NCBI GenBank assembly: GCA_007922195.1
Contig: ML681964.1
Span: 9,261,504 to 9,325,503 of the forward strand
DNA length: 64,000 nucleotides
Direction of reading: 5' to 3'
DNA from: Podocnemis expansa
Lineage: Eukaryota > Chordata > Testudines > Podocnemididae
Made by a program: the position numbers and the translations under genes. The notes beneath the pieces are model-generated. The model made no database searches and was not told the origin of the DNA. It was given only the letters and a program-made list of their open reading frames with translations. Positions 1 to 11,850 of this stretch are shown here, in pieces (the first letter of the stretch is position 1; every line of letters begins with the position of its first letter).

Positions 1-660
1 CCCTCTGTGTCCCTGTGTCCTCCTGTCTGTGTCCATGTGTCTCTCCACATCCATGTGTCCCTCCATGTCCATCTGTGCCTCACTGCCTGCGCCCTCTGTG
101 TCCCTGTGCCCTTCCATCTGTGTCCATGTGTCTCTCCACATCCATGTGTCCCTCCATGCCCGTGTGTGCCTCACTGCCTGTGCCCTGTGTCCCTGTGTCC
201 TTCCATCTGTGTCCCTGTGTCCCGCCGTACCCGTGTGTGCCTCACTGCCTGTGCCCTGTGTCCGTGTGTCCTTCCATCTGTCCCTCCATGTCCATGTGTG
301 CCTCACTGCCTGTGCCCTCTGTGTCCACCTGTCCTTCTGTCTGTGTCCATGGGTCCCTCTACTGTGTCATTGTGTCTCTCTGTGTTCATGTGTGCCTCGT
401 TGCCTGTGCCCTCTGTGTCCATGTGTCCTTCTGTCTGTGTCCATCCATGTCCATGTGTCTCTCTACTGTGTCCCTGTGTCTCTCCCTGTCCATTTGTGTC
501 CTTCTACCTGTGTCCATGTGCCTCTTTGTTTGTATGTGTGTGTCCCACTCCCTGGTTCTCTCTGAGTTGACGTGTCCCCATGTCTGTGTCTGTCCATCCC
601 TCTGTCGCTATCTATTCCTCTCTTCTGTCTGTGTCTCCATTTCCTTCTATTCTCTACTGT
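1..660. repeat. Pyrimidine-rich degenerate minisatellite
   Basis: The + strand is a run of imperfect short units built from CTGTGTCC, CCATGTGTCC and CTTCCATCTG, with little else until about position 600, where it decays into unique sequence. All three forward frames stay open for long stretches and give Cys/Val/Pro/Ser/His-rich peptides. That is what an 8-10-base C/T-rich repeat without TAA, TAG or TGA would do, so I do not read these as genes. The array may continue to the left of the window. It lies in the EFHB intron upstream of the first visible exon. Confidence 0.85.
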
Positions 661-663
661 ACT

Positions 664-776
664 GGGATTATGCCCATGAAAGCTCATGTGATAAATAAGT
701 TTGTTAGTCTTTAAAAGTGCCACAGGACTCCTTGTTTGTTTTGTTGAACTAGACTAACATGGCTACCATCTGGTAC
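664..776 (+). mobile_element. SINE tail fragment (fold-back SINE family, right half)
   Basis: The segment carries the order 'ATGCCCATGAAAGCTCATG', 'TTTGTTAGTCTTTAAAAGTG', 'CCACAGGACTCC', 'TTGTTTGTTTTG', 'GAACTAGACTAACATGGCT'. The same order recurs at 29617-29690, 30085-30167, 33950-34063 and 39259-39385. It resembles the tRNA-derived SINE tails that are abundant in turtles. No A/B box head is visible, so it is truncated at its 5' end. Confidence 0.7.
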
Positions 777-779
777 TGA

Positions 780-1600
780 TTCTTTCTAGTTCAGGGGTCA
801 ACAACTCAAAAGATAAGAACCATTTTTTAAAAATTCCTTGAATAACCAAGTGAGAGCTACAATGAGTGTAGCCTCCTGGGGGGAGATGGGCAGGTCCAGT
901 CCACCCATAGAAGTGACTTAGGCAGTCGCCTAGGGCACCAAAAACTAGAGGGTGCCAAGGGGTTCCCTGCCCATGGCACAGATCCCTGTCCATGGCTGCA
1001 TCCCTGCGGTGGCGGCATCCTGGCAGCGGCGGTACCGCTCCCTGCCTGCTGCCAGATCTGGATCCCCGGAGCCCCCAGGTGGGGTGGAGGGGCACCCGCT
1101 GCATGGGGGGGGCACCAAAATCCCCTATCACGTAGGGCACCCAGAAACCTTGTGCCAGCCCTGGAGCTGGGCCAGGGAACCTGCTACAGGATCTCCTGGC
1201 AGGGAGAACACAGAGTTAGGACCAGGCCCCCCGACAGGGTCCTCTGGTGGTGGGAGGAGGAGGGACCTGCAGTCCAGAGCTGCAAGGGGAAAGCCAAAAA
1301 GCCTCATGCGACTCTGGAGCTGCAGATTGCAGATTCCTGCTATGGTTAATCTGTCTATAACCTCCCCCACACTCTCCTGCACCCTGTACTCAGAGCTGAC
1401 TCAACTAGTGCTCACTGCTGTCCCCAGCTATCTCATTTGCCAGGGCTCTGCTCAGACTTTGGAGACCCATGCTGGGGTGTGTGAGAGGTGTTTGTGGGGA
1501 AGGACAGTTCCTGGTGCTGGCTGGTTTGTATCTTCCATTTTTCTTTCCATTTTTTTAAAATAAGGTTTTGTCACAATGTTGCTGGAGCAAGACCAGGCAA
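780..1600. repeat. GC-rich interspersed repeat mixture
   Basis: From 784 the text resembles a common reptile repeat that opens with 'TCAGGGGTCAACAAC'. From about 895 it becomes GC-rich, and one piece ('CTAGAGGGTGCCA' near 946) recurs inside the MITE-like element near 35.2 kb ('TTAGAGGGTGCCA'). The forward and reverse open frames here (952-1563 and 763-1140) have no recognisable domain and probably reflect base composition. Nothing identifiable is seen between 1350 and 1600. Confidence 0.4.
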
Positions 1601-1670
1601 AATTCCCTGCCAGCCTGTACTTTTGTAATGTGCCATGGTCTCTGAAGTGCTTTGTGTTTTTATTGTTTAG

Positions 1671-1733
1671 GCAGGAAAGCTGATCCCGATTGGAGATACA
1701 GCTGCCAGTTGTCTTACTGAAGTTTTTCCCAGA
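1671..1733 (+). CDS. EFHB: EFHB coding exon 1 of this window (21 codons)
   Basis: The acceptor is a T-rich tract ending in TTTAG and the donor is GTAAGTA. It encodes AGKLIPIGDTAASCLTEVFPR in phase 0 at both ends; the other two phases contain stops, which fixes the frame. It matches the segment of EFHB that precedes the 'PVTPPVVRKF' block. The preceding exon is not in the window, because no in-phase donor with coding potential is seen between 1 and 1660. Confidence 0.85.
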
Positions 1734-2890
1734 GTAAGTATATTAGGCTTGTTTGGACAGTATTTCACACACCACATCACATCTCCTAGCAGAGATATTG
1801 AGACATAAGTATAATAATAACAATAAAAAATAAATCTTGTCCACCTAAAAGTTTAGTTAGTATAATATATATGTGGACTGATTTTCCTCTGAGATTGTCT
1901 ATGCAAGGGATTTTAGGTAACAATTTCCCACTGTTGCTAAAACTGAGTCACCTGGCCTGTTGTCAGCAATAGCAGAAGTCCTAGCATAGAGGAAGTTCCT
2001 GAAGCCACTGATAATTTTAACGCAGATGTCATGTAGTACAGTTAAAAGCTACAAGTAAGAGATAAGAATGCTGGCAGCCATACTAGCTGTCAACATTGGT
2101 AGAACTACTGCTAGCAACAGGGGGAAATAATTTCAAGTGTGGAAAAGGCCTCATTTATACCTTTTTTAAACCAGTGTAATTCACCTGATTTATATCAGTG
2201 TAATCAAGAGGAGGGTCATGCTTAAGAGATTTTGTCTACATCTTCTTTTCTCAAAATGCAAGACTTTAAAAATTTTTTCAATCAGTTAAATATACTGTCT
2301 CCTATGTGGTGGTCTTAGAGAGCAAGTGATGCCCTTGCGAAACACTTTGCACATTTTTATTTCAATCATGTTTACTTTATAAAATCCACCATGGAGAACA
2401 CCATTCCTAATCATGGTGTAACATGATTTGATCTTGTCTGTATTATAGGCAAGGACCAAACTGTGTTATAAATGGGTTAGGATACTGTCCTTTAGTGCTT
2501 ATAGAGATAAGGTTACCCGTGTGGATGGAGATCATTCTTTCCTTTAAAAGAATTGTGCTTTCAGTTAATGATCCTGCTGATGAAGAGCATGGCAAGCAGG
2601 ACATACAACAGAATGCCATGAAACAGATCAGCTGACATGTTTTTCTGAGGACAAGTGTGTCTCTAATGTGGGCTGACCAGATGTCCTGATTTTAACAGAA
2701 CTGTTCAGATATTAGGGGCTTTGCTTTATATAGGCAACTATACCTCCTCTTTCTCCTCCTCAACCAAAAAAACAAAAAAAGAAAAAAAAGTGTCCCTATA
2801 TACTTGTTCTCTGGTTACCCTACTGTAATAGTAGAAACAAGGCAGAAAAGTCAGCATTTTTTGTAAAATTGTTTTCCCATTGTCTTACAG
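1734..2890 (+). other. EFHB: EFHB intron, no recognised element
   Basis: AT-rich intronic sequence. A short stretch at 2155-2220 resembles an old reptile repeat about 'CAGTGTAATTCACC', and there is an A-rich tract at 2765-2790. I see no other gene or complete repeat. Confidence 0.5.
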
Positions 2891-3034
2891 CCTGTTACAC
2901 CACCTGTTGTGAGAAAGTTTCGCAATTCCTCAAGTCCAGCTCCTGGTGCTGAAAGAATATTCTATGGTAGAGCAAATGATCCTGATATTGCAGTTCATCT
3001 GACACATGGCATTAGTTCTCAGTCTTCACTGAGT
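2891..3034 (+). CDS. EFHB: EFHB coding exon 2 of this window (48 codons)
   Basis: The acceptor TGTCTTACAG and donor GTAAGA bound 144 nt in phase 0. The product starts PVTPPVVRKFRNSS and contains ERIFYGRANDPDIAVHLTHG, a well-conserved EFHB block. Window residues are 22-69. There are no frame defects. Confidence 0.92.
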
Positions 3035-4141
3035 GTAAGAATCTGAATCTTTTGTGTGTTTAAAAAGAGTTGTCATTTGCATGTATTGATCTGCCACTTG
3101 GTTCTGCCTACCCACCACTGAAGCTATACAGCTGGTGTATGAAAGGGTATTCATTTGTCCTGTGGAGGACAGATGCTGTTTTGCCCCCCAGAGGGGAAGG
3201 AAGAACCAAATGAGACTTCAAACAAGAGAGAGCCCACTAAGAATCTTGGAATGGGTAGGAAGATAAGAAAAAAAGGAGGTGAAAGGAGGGAAGAAGAGTA
3301 AAGGAGAAAAGATTCCTTCACTTTCCCCAGTGATAAATATTGCTGCCCCTTTCACTGAACCTGCTTGCCATTGACAAATATTGCAAACATCTCAGCTGCT
3401 GAAACTGTATCTGTGAACAACATCTGAATCCCCATATAAATAATAGAGACAACTCTCTCACTTAGTGGCACAATCAATGCCCCATGCCTTTTAGTTGTTC
3501 AACCCTCTTGTCCCCTCCAAAACCTGCTATGATTAATATTAATTATGTATTTATTTACTTGACCCCAAGAGGATGTTAAATGCTCTGTACTGTGACCTCT
3601 CAGTGTTACAGTGAGTTGTCTGAATTGAGGTCAGTCAAAGAAATTTTAATTATGAAATAGATAAAGATTTTTTTTTGAAAACAGACATTTATTATTCATT
3701 CCAACTTTTATTTCTTTAATCCCCCCACCCCAATTTTTACTGCTTTCTTCTTGACTGGTTTCAGAGGTAAAATATTGAAACTGTTAGTTAGCTGATTTAA
3801 CACCTCAGAACAGCACTCAGTTCAGGAGCATAGTTAAATTTGCAAACTTTTCCACTTGCTTTTGGTATTTAAAAGGATTTTGCTAACTAAATGTGACACT
3901 TCTGGCATCCCATTGTACTTAAGGTGTACTCTGAATTTTACTAATAAGGTATGTGCTATTGTACTTTAGAAACCAAGGAAAAATTCTGTCCTTACTTCCA
4001 TATAGTAGATTTGAAGAATAATATTTTGGATGTGATGCATTCATTATCAAGAGATCATCACTTTAGAATCTCCTGAATGGTTCTGAATTAGAGAGATTCT
4101 GCCATGTCTCTGCTTACTTGTATTGTATGTGATTTCTTCAG
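3035..4141 (+). other. EFHB: EFHB intron, no recognised element
   Basis: Intronic sequence with a purine-rich patch at about 3180-3320 and a T tract at 3668-3677. No exon-like frame or transposon was identified. Confidence 0.5.
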
Positions 4142-4322
4142 GCTAGTTTGTTGACAAATCCACCTCGAAAAACTCGGTTTCAGCAAAAACTTCAAGAGAG
4201 AAAAGAAGCTCTGTACTTAAAAAATCAGCAAGCACCTTTGGGGAGCTCACATGATCAAACTTCAATGTTACCTAAAGGCTTGGATATGACGACTACCACT
4301 TTTGGAACAACCACCATCAGAG
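4142..4322 (+). CDS. EFHB: EFHB coding exon 3 of this window
   Basis: The acceptor TTTCTTCAG and donor GGTAGC bound 181 nt, entering in phase 0 and leaving with one base of the next codon. The product (window residues 70-129) begins ASLLTNPPRKTRFQQKLQER, a basic and probably helical stretch. Reading on past the donor runs into a stop at about 4356, so an ATG-to-stop reading of this region overextends the exon. Confidence 0.92.
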
Positions 4323-4754
4323 GTAGCAAAATTAGGGTTAAAACATATTGCTGTTGAATACACAATAATTTACCATTTAACAAGGAATTTAGTAAGTTAC
4401 ATAAATTGTAAACATTATTCTTTAAAGGCATTCCTGTGTAATAGAAAAGATTATACTAATTACAACTGCTAATTACAAAATAAAAGCAATAAAAATGCAT
4501 GAACTGAAATACTCAAACATCAAGAACAGACAGGAAGTTGGGAACACCTCAGAAAGAACAGGGATTTCTGCCTTGCCCTGAATTTACAGATTTTCTGAGA
4601 TTGGTTCAGATTCAGGGGACCTGCAAGAAGCCAGGGTTGATCATGTAGAGGTCTTATGACTTTGAAGTCCCATCTCAGCCCCCATCCCATGTCATTATGT
4701 TTGTGTTGATAGAATGGTGCCTGACTGAAACCTTAAGAGTAAATATTATATAAG

Positions 4755-4846
4755 CTGGTACTTGCTCCTGCCATGAGTTCAGGGGACTGCACTCCATGAC
4801 CTCTCATGGTTCCTTCCAGTTCTTTGTTTCTATGATTCTATTGCTA
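4755..4846 (+). mobile_element. CR1 LINE 3' end (truncated)
   Basis: The text 'GGGGACTGCACTCCATGACC', 'CTCATGGTTCCTTCCAG' and the terminal 'TTTCTATGATTCTATTG' is the hallmark 3' end of CR1 LINEs, whose tail is a short tandem 8-mer instead of poly(A). Orientation is +, the same as EFHB. Only about 90 nt remain. Confidence 0.75.
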
Positions 4847-4961
4847 AAGTGTTAATTGGCATCTTCCAGCAAAATACTCTTAAACTAAGACTTTTCCTAC
4901 ATGCTGAACTTTTAAAAGAGATTTTATTGCCATATTTAATATGTATTTGTTCACTTTCCAG

Positions 4962-5072
4962 ACACACCTGGTGGAGAGCTTATAAATCCACCAAAAACAT
5001 TTGAAAAAGTGGATAATGAAGCAAAAGAAGGACATGAGTTGTACATAGTGACACACAATGATTACAATGTGG
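4962..5072 (+). CDS. EFHB: EFHB coding exon 4 of this window
   Basis: The acceptor ACTTTCCAG and donor GTGAGT bound 111 nt with both borders in phase 1. It encodes DTPGGELINPPKTFEKVDNE and then a segment ending in THNDYNVG (window residues 130-167). This is the start of the 'THNDYNVGE' repeat-like block of EFHB, which continues in the next exon. Confidence 0.92.
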
Positions 5073-6704
5073 GTGAGTAAGATCAAGGACTGGTAATACA
5101 AAAAGTCTAAATATATGTAAGTCTAGTTATAGCTCTTTGATGCCTTGCAACGCATAACATTCTGTATTTATTCATTCAGATATAAATTTACATGAAGCTA
5201 AAAAGTACTTTAAAAATTATTATTTGGCAAGGGGATTCTATCATGCAGATACTAATATATATGTATAATAAGACAACAAAACAGATTTGCAGAACTGTAG
5301 CTGGTTTAATATTGAGTCATAGTGAGTAGTATTAGAGTTTAGAAAAAGAGATTAGGAATCAGAACATCTGGATTCTGTTTCAAGTTCAGTGATTTTTGAC
5401 TTACACTCGAGCTTCAATTTACCTGTATATGAAATAGATAAAATAAATCATGTGTTGTATTCCTCTGGCATCCACATTTTCCTGGGTGTTGGCCAGACCT
5501 ATAAGAAGGCACAAGCACTGCCATAAAAAGCTTGCAGTCTAAGAAGGTACATGACATATGAAGGACAGTGGGGAGAGATGAAAGTGATTCTCTGCTCCCT
5601 TTAAGACAAATTTGCACTTCTCATATTCTGGCTCCAGACAGGAACCTGCTTTAAATTGTGCCAGTTTGTAATGGTACTCCTATTTACCCCTGTCTTGGAG
5701 GTCGTGATGTTGGGATATACAGCAAAGAGCCATTCTGGTACCTCTTTGCTGCTGGAGTTATTCACTGAAATCTGTTTTCATTCCCTTTACAACCTCTTTA
5801 TACCACCAGAGCAGCATAAAGAATCCACAGCACAAGAGAGATTTTGTTCTATTCAGCTAAAATGTACATACTTTTCAAAACAACAATAAATGTCAACTCT
5901 CCTCATCAACATTGTATGCTGTACTGCAGCCAGGCAAAACTTTTCATATAAAACAAGCAAAAGAAAATGTTTTTCTGCAGGTGTTCAATGAGGTTCTTTC
6001 AAAAGCGGATTGAAGACAGGTACAATAAACCAGAAAAATGAGAATATTTCTTTGGTTGAAAATGCATGTTTAAAATTCAAGAACATTACTTTCAGTGCTG
6101 ATATGATGTTTTTGGGTGCTAGGTTTTATTTTGTAGGAAAGAATTATGGCAAGAGGAATTATAGCTTTAAAAACAATGAGGGTGTATTACTAGGGTTATT
6201 GAAGTCAAATGACAAAACTCCTATTGACTTTCACGGGATAGGATTTCATTTGTATTGTGCAATATAGTCAGGATCAACATTTCCTTTTTCATTAGATTCA
6301 TACTGACATTTTGTTAAAATGTCCATCTCTTTTAAGTGTCTGCTATAGGCTAAGACTACAAATTGATTCATAGTCACAGAGTTCATTTTTCATTAATGAC
6401 ACAGAGCTAGACGGTTTCTAGCCTTTACTCAGCCATAAAGGAGACTCATCCATTGCTTACTTCCTGGATCCTTCAAAATATGGCATTTTTGCCTTTTGTC
6501 TTGCACTTTGCCAATGGGATGGATTTGTAACTAGTTAAATAATTTTGAATGCACAAATGATTTATCTAATTAAATAGACAAATTGTTGTAAGGATTTGGT
6601 TGTTGTTTATTCATAACATTGCAGAAATTAAGGTATTTATTCCACTATGTTTTCCCAGTCAAGTTATTTCACACAGAACAAATGGAAAACATTTACTTCC
6701 ACAG
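5073..6704 (+). other. EFHB: EFHB intron, no recognised element
   Basis: Low-GC intronic sequence. Open frames at 5414-5617, 5656-5889 and 6010-6267 show no domain, no good splice context and no similarity that I recognise. They are treated as chance. Confidence 0.45.
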
Positions 6705-6834
6705 GGGAAGCAATAAACAGGAAATATGATCCATCAAAGTTCAACAAATATAATGTTTATGGAAAAGAAACACCTCACTTTAATGATGGACGAAATGTAT
6801 CCAAATCTTTATGCTGGCTTTACAATCTACAACT
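6705..6834 (+). CDS. EFHB: EFHB coding exon 5 of this window
   Basis: The acceptor TTCCACAG and donor GTAAGT bound 130 nt. The product (window residues 167-210) contains EAINRKYDPSKFNKYNVYG and HFNDGRNVSKSLCWLYNLQ. It enters in phase 1 and leaves in phase 2. An ATG lies upstream in the same reading at 6647, but the strong acceptor and continuity with exon 4 place the real exon start at 6705. Confidence 0.92.
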
Positions 6835-7101
6835 GTAAGTTACAATGGATAATAATTGATTGGGGCCCTGATTTTTCCAAGCTCCTATTTGTAAATTAAT
6901 TCTAAATGTTTACATTTTAAAAATTGGGGGGAAAACACAATGAAAATAAACATTAAAATTAGGTTTCTAAAGAAAACCAAATAAATCTTTGTTTTCCAAC
7001 TAGGAAGATTTTAGATTGTGGGGTGTTTTCTTATTTTTATTTTGTTCAGATTATAATGACATCATTTAGCAAACATGTACAATTATTTTCCAATTCCATA
7101 G

Positions 7102-7185
7102 AAAGAAAGCAGCAAAAATAGTGGCCAAGAGAAGTGATGATTTCAAGGAAAAATTTCAGCCTCAGCTTGGAAAAGTCCTTGATCC
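7102..7185 (+). CDS. EFHB: EFHB coding exon 6 of this window
   Basis: The acceptor ATTCCATAG and donor GTAAGT bound 84 nt with phase 2 at both sides. The Lys-rich product (window residues 210-238) includes KKAAKIVAKRSDDFKEKFQP and ends in GKVLDP. It is too short and too dependent on splicing to stand alone as an open frame. Its frame agrees with both neighbours. Confidence 0.9.
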
Positions 7186-9321
7186 GTAAGTGAACAAAGA
7201 GGTTTTTTCCAAAGATGGAATTACCCAGGCCCCATGCAAAGACTTCAGCATTCTCAAACCCCATTGTAGAGCTTCAGAAAACTGGTGATGTGACTGAGCA
7301 TGGGTGCTCTTGCCTACTGCAGAGCTAAAGAAATCAATGGATAGGAATTATTGGTGAAAGGGCTGAAGAGACTATTGGATTTATGGGAATGGAGATCTTC
7401 TTTCATTCATTAGACTTGAATAATGGTTAGTGGGGAGCTGCACTGCAGCCTTTTGGTAGGTTGGGAGCTGGATTCCATCCCTCACCAAACCACACAGTTC
7501 TTCACAAAATGTGAGATTAATTAGGATTTGTAGAAGGCAGGAAAGGAGAGAAGGGTAAATTTCACTTTGCATGGTAAATGTTCTGTCACTGTTGAAAAAG
7601 TAAATTGGTGTCAGTAGCTGGAAACACATTATATCTTTCTTTCTGCATGAAATTTACACAATATGACTCTTAAGAGACCTAAATCCATCTCAGTTGGAGC
7701 AGATTTGAACAATGTTCTGCAGAAATATACTGTCCCTCTTTGAGGAACTTCTAAGAAACTAAGGCCCTGATACAGGCCCTGACTTGAAAAATTAAGGCCC
7801 TAAAATATACATTTGACTTTAAACATAGGCTTGTGTTTTGCTGAATTAGGGCCTAAATGTGAGTAGATTTTAAAAGTAAATGTATTGCAGATTAGTGTAT
7901 GATACTTTTTATGTGTAGTGGTGTCTGATGTATAGCTTCTGCAGCTTTGCCTGAGCTGCCAAAGTTTGAGGGAACTGAGGTTCCTATTCTGTAGAGATGG
8001 GGATTCAGAGGTAAGTTAACCATCTGTTAGCATCACCACTGACATTAATATTGATCTCTTTGTATCACTAATATTCTCGTTTTTCCTCCATAGAAAACCT
8101 ATCTGACTCTGCATGGAAAAGGGTGTGTGACCAGGCATTGGAGGAGCTGAGGGACAAATGGTTTAGCAATATATTCTCATCTACCCAGAATTAAAATGCC
8201 CTGAGTTGATGCTGCTTAAAGCATCATTAGCCACAAGTCCCATAGTAGAGGTTACAGAATAGACTGCTTGAACCTGCAGCCCCAGTGGCAGCATGGCTAG
8301 GAGCCAGCTGTGTTGTTATTTCTGGAGAGCTTTGAGGGTGCGTAAAGATGGTCCTTGCAGCTGCCTGGGCTTTTGCAGGGTTTGCATCAGGAATTGTCCG
8401 ACTCCGATTGGTTTTGTAGCCCTTCTTTTTATCCTATTCCCATTCTGCCAGTAACATGGAAATGGGGAGGAGGTGAGAACACAGCCAAATAGGTGTACCT
8501 CAAAAACCTTGGGGCTGGTTGATTATCATATTCCCATCTGTGGAAGGGGAACATGGTATCTTTGCTGCTTATGATGGAGATTTGTGGTACATATGGTAAA
8601 TACCTAGCTCTTAAAGTAAGAATTAAAGAAGAATATTGATTTGTTTTTAAGGAATGTCTTGAAGCTCTATTTATGTTAAAAAAATCCTAAACAAACAAGT
8701 ACTTAGTATTATTGATACATTTTAGTTTTAGTTACTAAAAAAATAGGGCCAAATTTTCTAGATAGATGTTGGTCTTGCTTCTGTTGTTCTGTTTACAGGA
8801 CTGCAAAAAAATAAGATGCTTTTGAAAATCTTATCTGTCACAGGATGAGTGTCCTTCCTCTAGTTGTTAGTAGTTTATTTGTAGATGTTATTTTGACCAG
8901 TGGTCAGATTCAGCCTAGATATAATGTGTTTTTTGACAGACATACTAAAAATATGTTTCACTTGTATTTCTGTCTGATAAATAGAAAAATAAATGGTCTG
9001 GATCACAACATTTTTTTCCCTCAGAAACATCACATTCAAAATCATTGACCATCTGCTATGCAGTATTTTTGACGGTTGGTAATTTACTCAGAAACAGGGT
9101 TTGTAAAAGAAGGGAATTACAAATTGTGGCAGCTTTGGGGAAAAAAAAAAGTACCAGTGAACAAGTTTCAGGTGAACTCTGCTGAATGGCTTTTGGAGCT
9201 TTCTTTATTCTTTGGTTATGGGTAGAGAGATGCTAGGATAATTTTGCACAATTAGAATGCAGAGTGCTTTTTTTTGGTTAGTAGTAAAACACTTAACTAG
9301 CACACTTCTTCTTATTGACAG
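7186..9321 (+). other. EFHB: EFHB intron, no recognised element
   Basis: Intronic sequence of ordinary composition. The passage 7755-7860 contains several 'AGGCCCTGA' and 'TTAGGGCC' words suggestive of an old interspersed repeat. Nothing else is identifiable. Confidence 0.45.
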
Positions 9322-9389
9322 AATAGCAGAAACTATGAATGTTCCTCCAGACCATACATTTGGAATGTTTCTCCGTCCTGATGAGTTTG
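9322..9389 (+). CDS. EFHB: EFHB coding exon 7 of this window
   Basis: The acceptor TTATTGACAG and donor GTAAAT bound 68 nt, entering in phase 2 and leaving in phase 1. The product (window residues 238-261) contains the conserved string PPDHTFGMFLRPDEFG. A MITE-like repeat begins only about 40 nt after the donor, so repeat insertion stops close to this exon. Confidence 0.92.
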
Positions 9390-9426
9390 GTAAATATATT
9401 ATTCTATGCCTCCACTTCCCAAACTT

Positions 9427-9805
9427 AGCTCCAATTTGTTAATTTGAACTAATAAGTTCAAATGTAGTTTGAGCCACATTTGAACTTATTCGTTCCAATT
9501 AACAACGTGGACTAATTCGAATTACAGTTAATTCAATTTAACCCACTTTTTAAATTTGAACTAACTGCCCTTAGCTCTAACTAACAAAGTGGATTAAAAT
9601 ACCCACATTTTGCCAAGTTCGAACTAAGGGCTTAGTTCGACCTGAAAGGCAGGTCTTAACTAGTTTGAGCTAAGCTTTCATTAGTTTGAATTAAGGAATT
9701 CCTTAATCTGAACTAATGAAAGCCTAGTGTAGATAGGGCCTAAGTTAGTTCAAATTAAGTCTCCTTAACTCAAACTGACTTGCAACTGTAGTAGATATAG
9801 CCTTA
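9427..9805. mobile_element. MITE-like element, TTNGAA palindrome family A
   Basis: The segment is a string of imperfect palindromes around 'TAGTTCGAACTA' and its variants (TTTGAACT, AGTTCAAA). It ends with 'GTAGATATAGCC' followed by TTA. The same building blocks recur at 11855-12150, 34959-35544, 35715-35815 and 47495-47808. The left end is unclear. No coding sequence is present. Confidence 0.65.
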
Positions 9806-9969
9806 ACGGCTTGTTTAAAATCGTATTTAGCTAGAAGGATTGTTTTGAAGTGATGACTACAAACTGTGTAATGCAGTGATTTTCTAAGTGCTTTTACCCA
9901 GTTAAAAAACTACCTTGGGAAAACAAGGTTTGAAAACTTAGTATAATGATACTACATTTTAGAAAGAGA

Positions 9970-10400
9970 CTTCAAGCATTAATGAAATGGAGTCCGACGT
10001 GAATTGTTAGATTTCAGGTGTATGCTACTTAAAGAAACAATAATAGCCTAGGGAATTTCAAAGGGACCTAAACAAGCTAAGTTCCAGGCAACACAATGGC
10101 AGACACAAGTCAGTCTTGGTAAACAGAAAGTAACACATATCTGAAGGAATAATTTAGACAACTCATACATTTTAACAATTCTAATTCCTTTATCATCTCA
10201 GAAAAATGACTTGAGTATCATTGAGGGCTACTTGTTGAAGACCCCTGCTCGTTCAGCAATGATCAACAAAGCAAACAAATGTTAGGATACATCAGCAATG
10301 GGATGGAGAATAGTACAGAAAAATATTATGATGCCGTTATAGAAATTAGTGGTACATCCTCACCTGAAATACTGTGTTCAACTTTTCCATAGTTCTTAAT
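9970..10400 (+). mobile_element. LINE fragment, CR1-type
   Basis: The word order 'AATGTTAGGATACATCAGCA', 'GGGATGGAGAATAGTACAG' and 'ATCCTCACCTGAAATACTGT' corresponds to the segment downstream of the reverse-transcriptase core of turtle CR1-type LINEs. It is heavily mutated and does not keep a frame. Orientation is +. Confidence 0.5.
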
Positions 10401-10835
10401 AATATTTTTGCCCTGTTGGAACAATGATGACATCCATAGTAGAGGTCCCTTCATATTGGCATAGTAGTTGTCCCTTGATATTCCTCATCTGTGGAACTTT
10501 TCTTAGTAACTTAGAGCACATCATGTAGTGCTCATCACTTTCAGGCATTTTAAAGGTACTGGATAGAGATGTGAGAGTCTAGATCAGAAATAGGCAAACC
10601 TTTTCACCATATGGATCATGCATAAATTCAGAGAGCATCCTGAGGGCCAGCTGTCTTCCCATTTGCAATTAGATGAGTCAAACAGAGTTGTAGGTGCTCA
10701 ACAATTCTGAGAACCCATCCCTGGGTGCCTCAAGTTGAGTGTACCTCAGTAGACGCCCCTAAAATTAGACTCTATTTTTGAAAATTTTAACTTACTTTAA
10801 GTGTGTAACTATAAAGGATTTTATTTATTTTATAG
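10400..10835 (+). other. EFHB: EFHB intron with a short repeat relic
   Basis: Positions 10580-10660 ('AGAAATAGGCAAACCTTTTC', then 'GAGGGCCAGCTG') resemble a common sauropsid repeat that reads as a pseudo-tail of LINEs. The remainder is unremarkable intron. Confidence 0.35.
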
Positions 10836-10990
10836 GAGTTGGTGATCTTCTTCACAATAGGGTTCCAAGTGAGTTTCTTCGTGGTAAAGACCGAGAAAGA
10901 GCTGTCTTCACTGCAGTTCGACAGAATTTGAAGAAAGCGAACTATCACAATTTTAGCACATTACTAGAAGCATTCAGGCATTATGACAAG
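10836..10990 (+). CDS. EFHB: EFHB coding exon 8 of this window (start of EF-hand 1)
   Basis: The acceptor TTTTATAG and donor GTCTGT bound 155 nt. It encodes window residues 261-312: GVGDLLHNRVPSEFLRGKDR, then an entering helix NFSTLLEAFRHYDK. The last two residues (Asp311, Lys312) are the first two positions of EF-hand loop 1, so the phase-0 intron that follows splits the calcium-binding loop. Confidence 0.94.
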
Positions 10991-11850
10991 GTCTGTACTC
11001 TGGGAAAATACATATTTACATACACATAATTTGTGTGTACAGTGTGTGCATGTGTGCTTGTGTGCGTGATACATATTAGCTTTCCAAGGTTATAGCTATG
11101 TGCAGGAATATATCTAGAATAGCAGTAAACTAATAAAATATACTTTGAATATATGTTACAACAACATGACAAACAAGCTTTTCTGCTATGGATTCTAGAC
11201 AGAATGATGTGGCATGAAATATTGGTTTTATTGCTGGTTGCAATTCAGAAGCTAAGAGGTTACATTCTGAAATGGGATTAAAATAGAGTATGCATTTCTG
11301 TTTTCCTACATGTAGATCATGTGTGAAGTTCTCATGCTAATTTTATACCCTTTGAATTTTCTATGAATTTCTTCTGTTTTTTTCAGATATTTTTAATAGA
11401 ATTTGTATGAAAGTGTATTTAACTAATTTTATCTGGGGAAATCTCATTATTTTGGTGATGTGTAGCTTTAAAATAGCATTATATAATACACAAAACTAAT
11501 AGAAAGTTGAATTTTCAGTAAATAATATACTATGGGTAGTTAAAATAATTTTTGAGGATTAACAGATTTTGTCATTATTTGTCATTATTGTGTGCAACAG
11601 GCAGCTGACACACAAAAACTTCTGCATTAGCAAAAATCTCTATTTTTGACAGAATATCTTCAGCATAGGATACAAATCTCTGGCAACAGCGATATTTTTC
11701 TGGTGGATTTTATTCTACAATAGAGAAGTTTCTATACGTAGCTGCTGACATATTTCACATCCAGCTCAGGATATGAAGATTTTATATACAGAAAATCTAA
11801 AACAGATAATCATTCATTCATATATCATTTTTTAAATAGATCTCAAAGGC
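10991..11850 (+). other. EFHB: EFHB intron, AT-rich
   Basis: Contains a degenerate TG-rich patch at 11030-11068. The rest is low-GC intronic sequence with no recognised element. Confidence 0.5.

Noticed and set aside
7..698. Three overlapping forward open frames of 178-227 codons
   Set aside because: They are readings of a C/T-rich minisatellite in all three frames, with a few amino acids repeated. No domain or gene context supports them.
763..1563. Opposed open frames of 125 and 203 codons in GC-rich DNA
   Set aside because: GC-rich repeat DNA lacks stops by composition. Peptides are low-complexity Gly/Pro/Arg and overlap on both strands.
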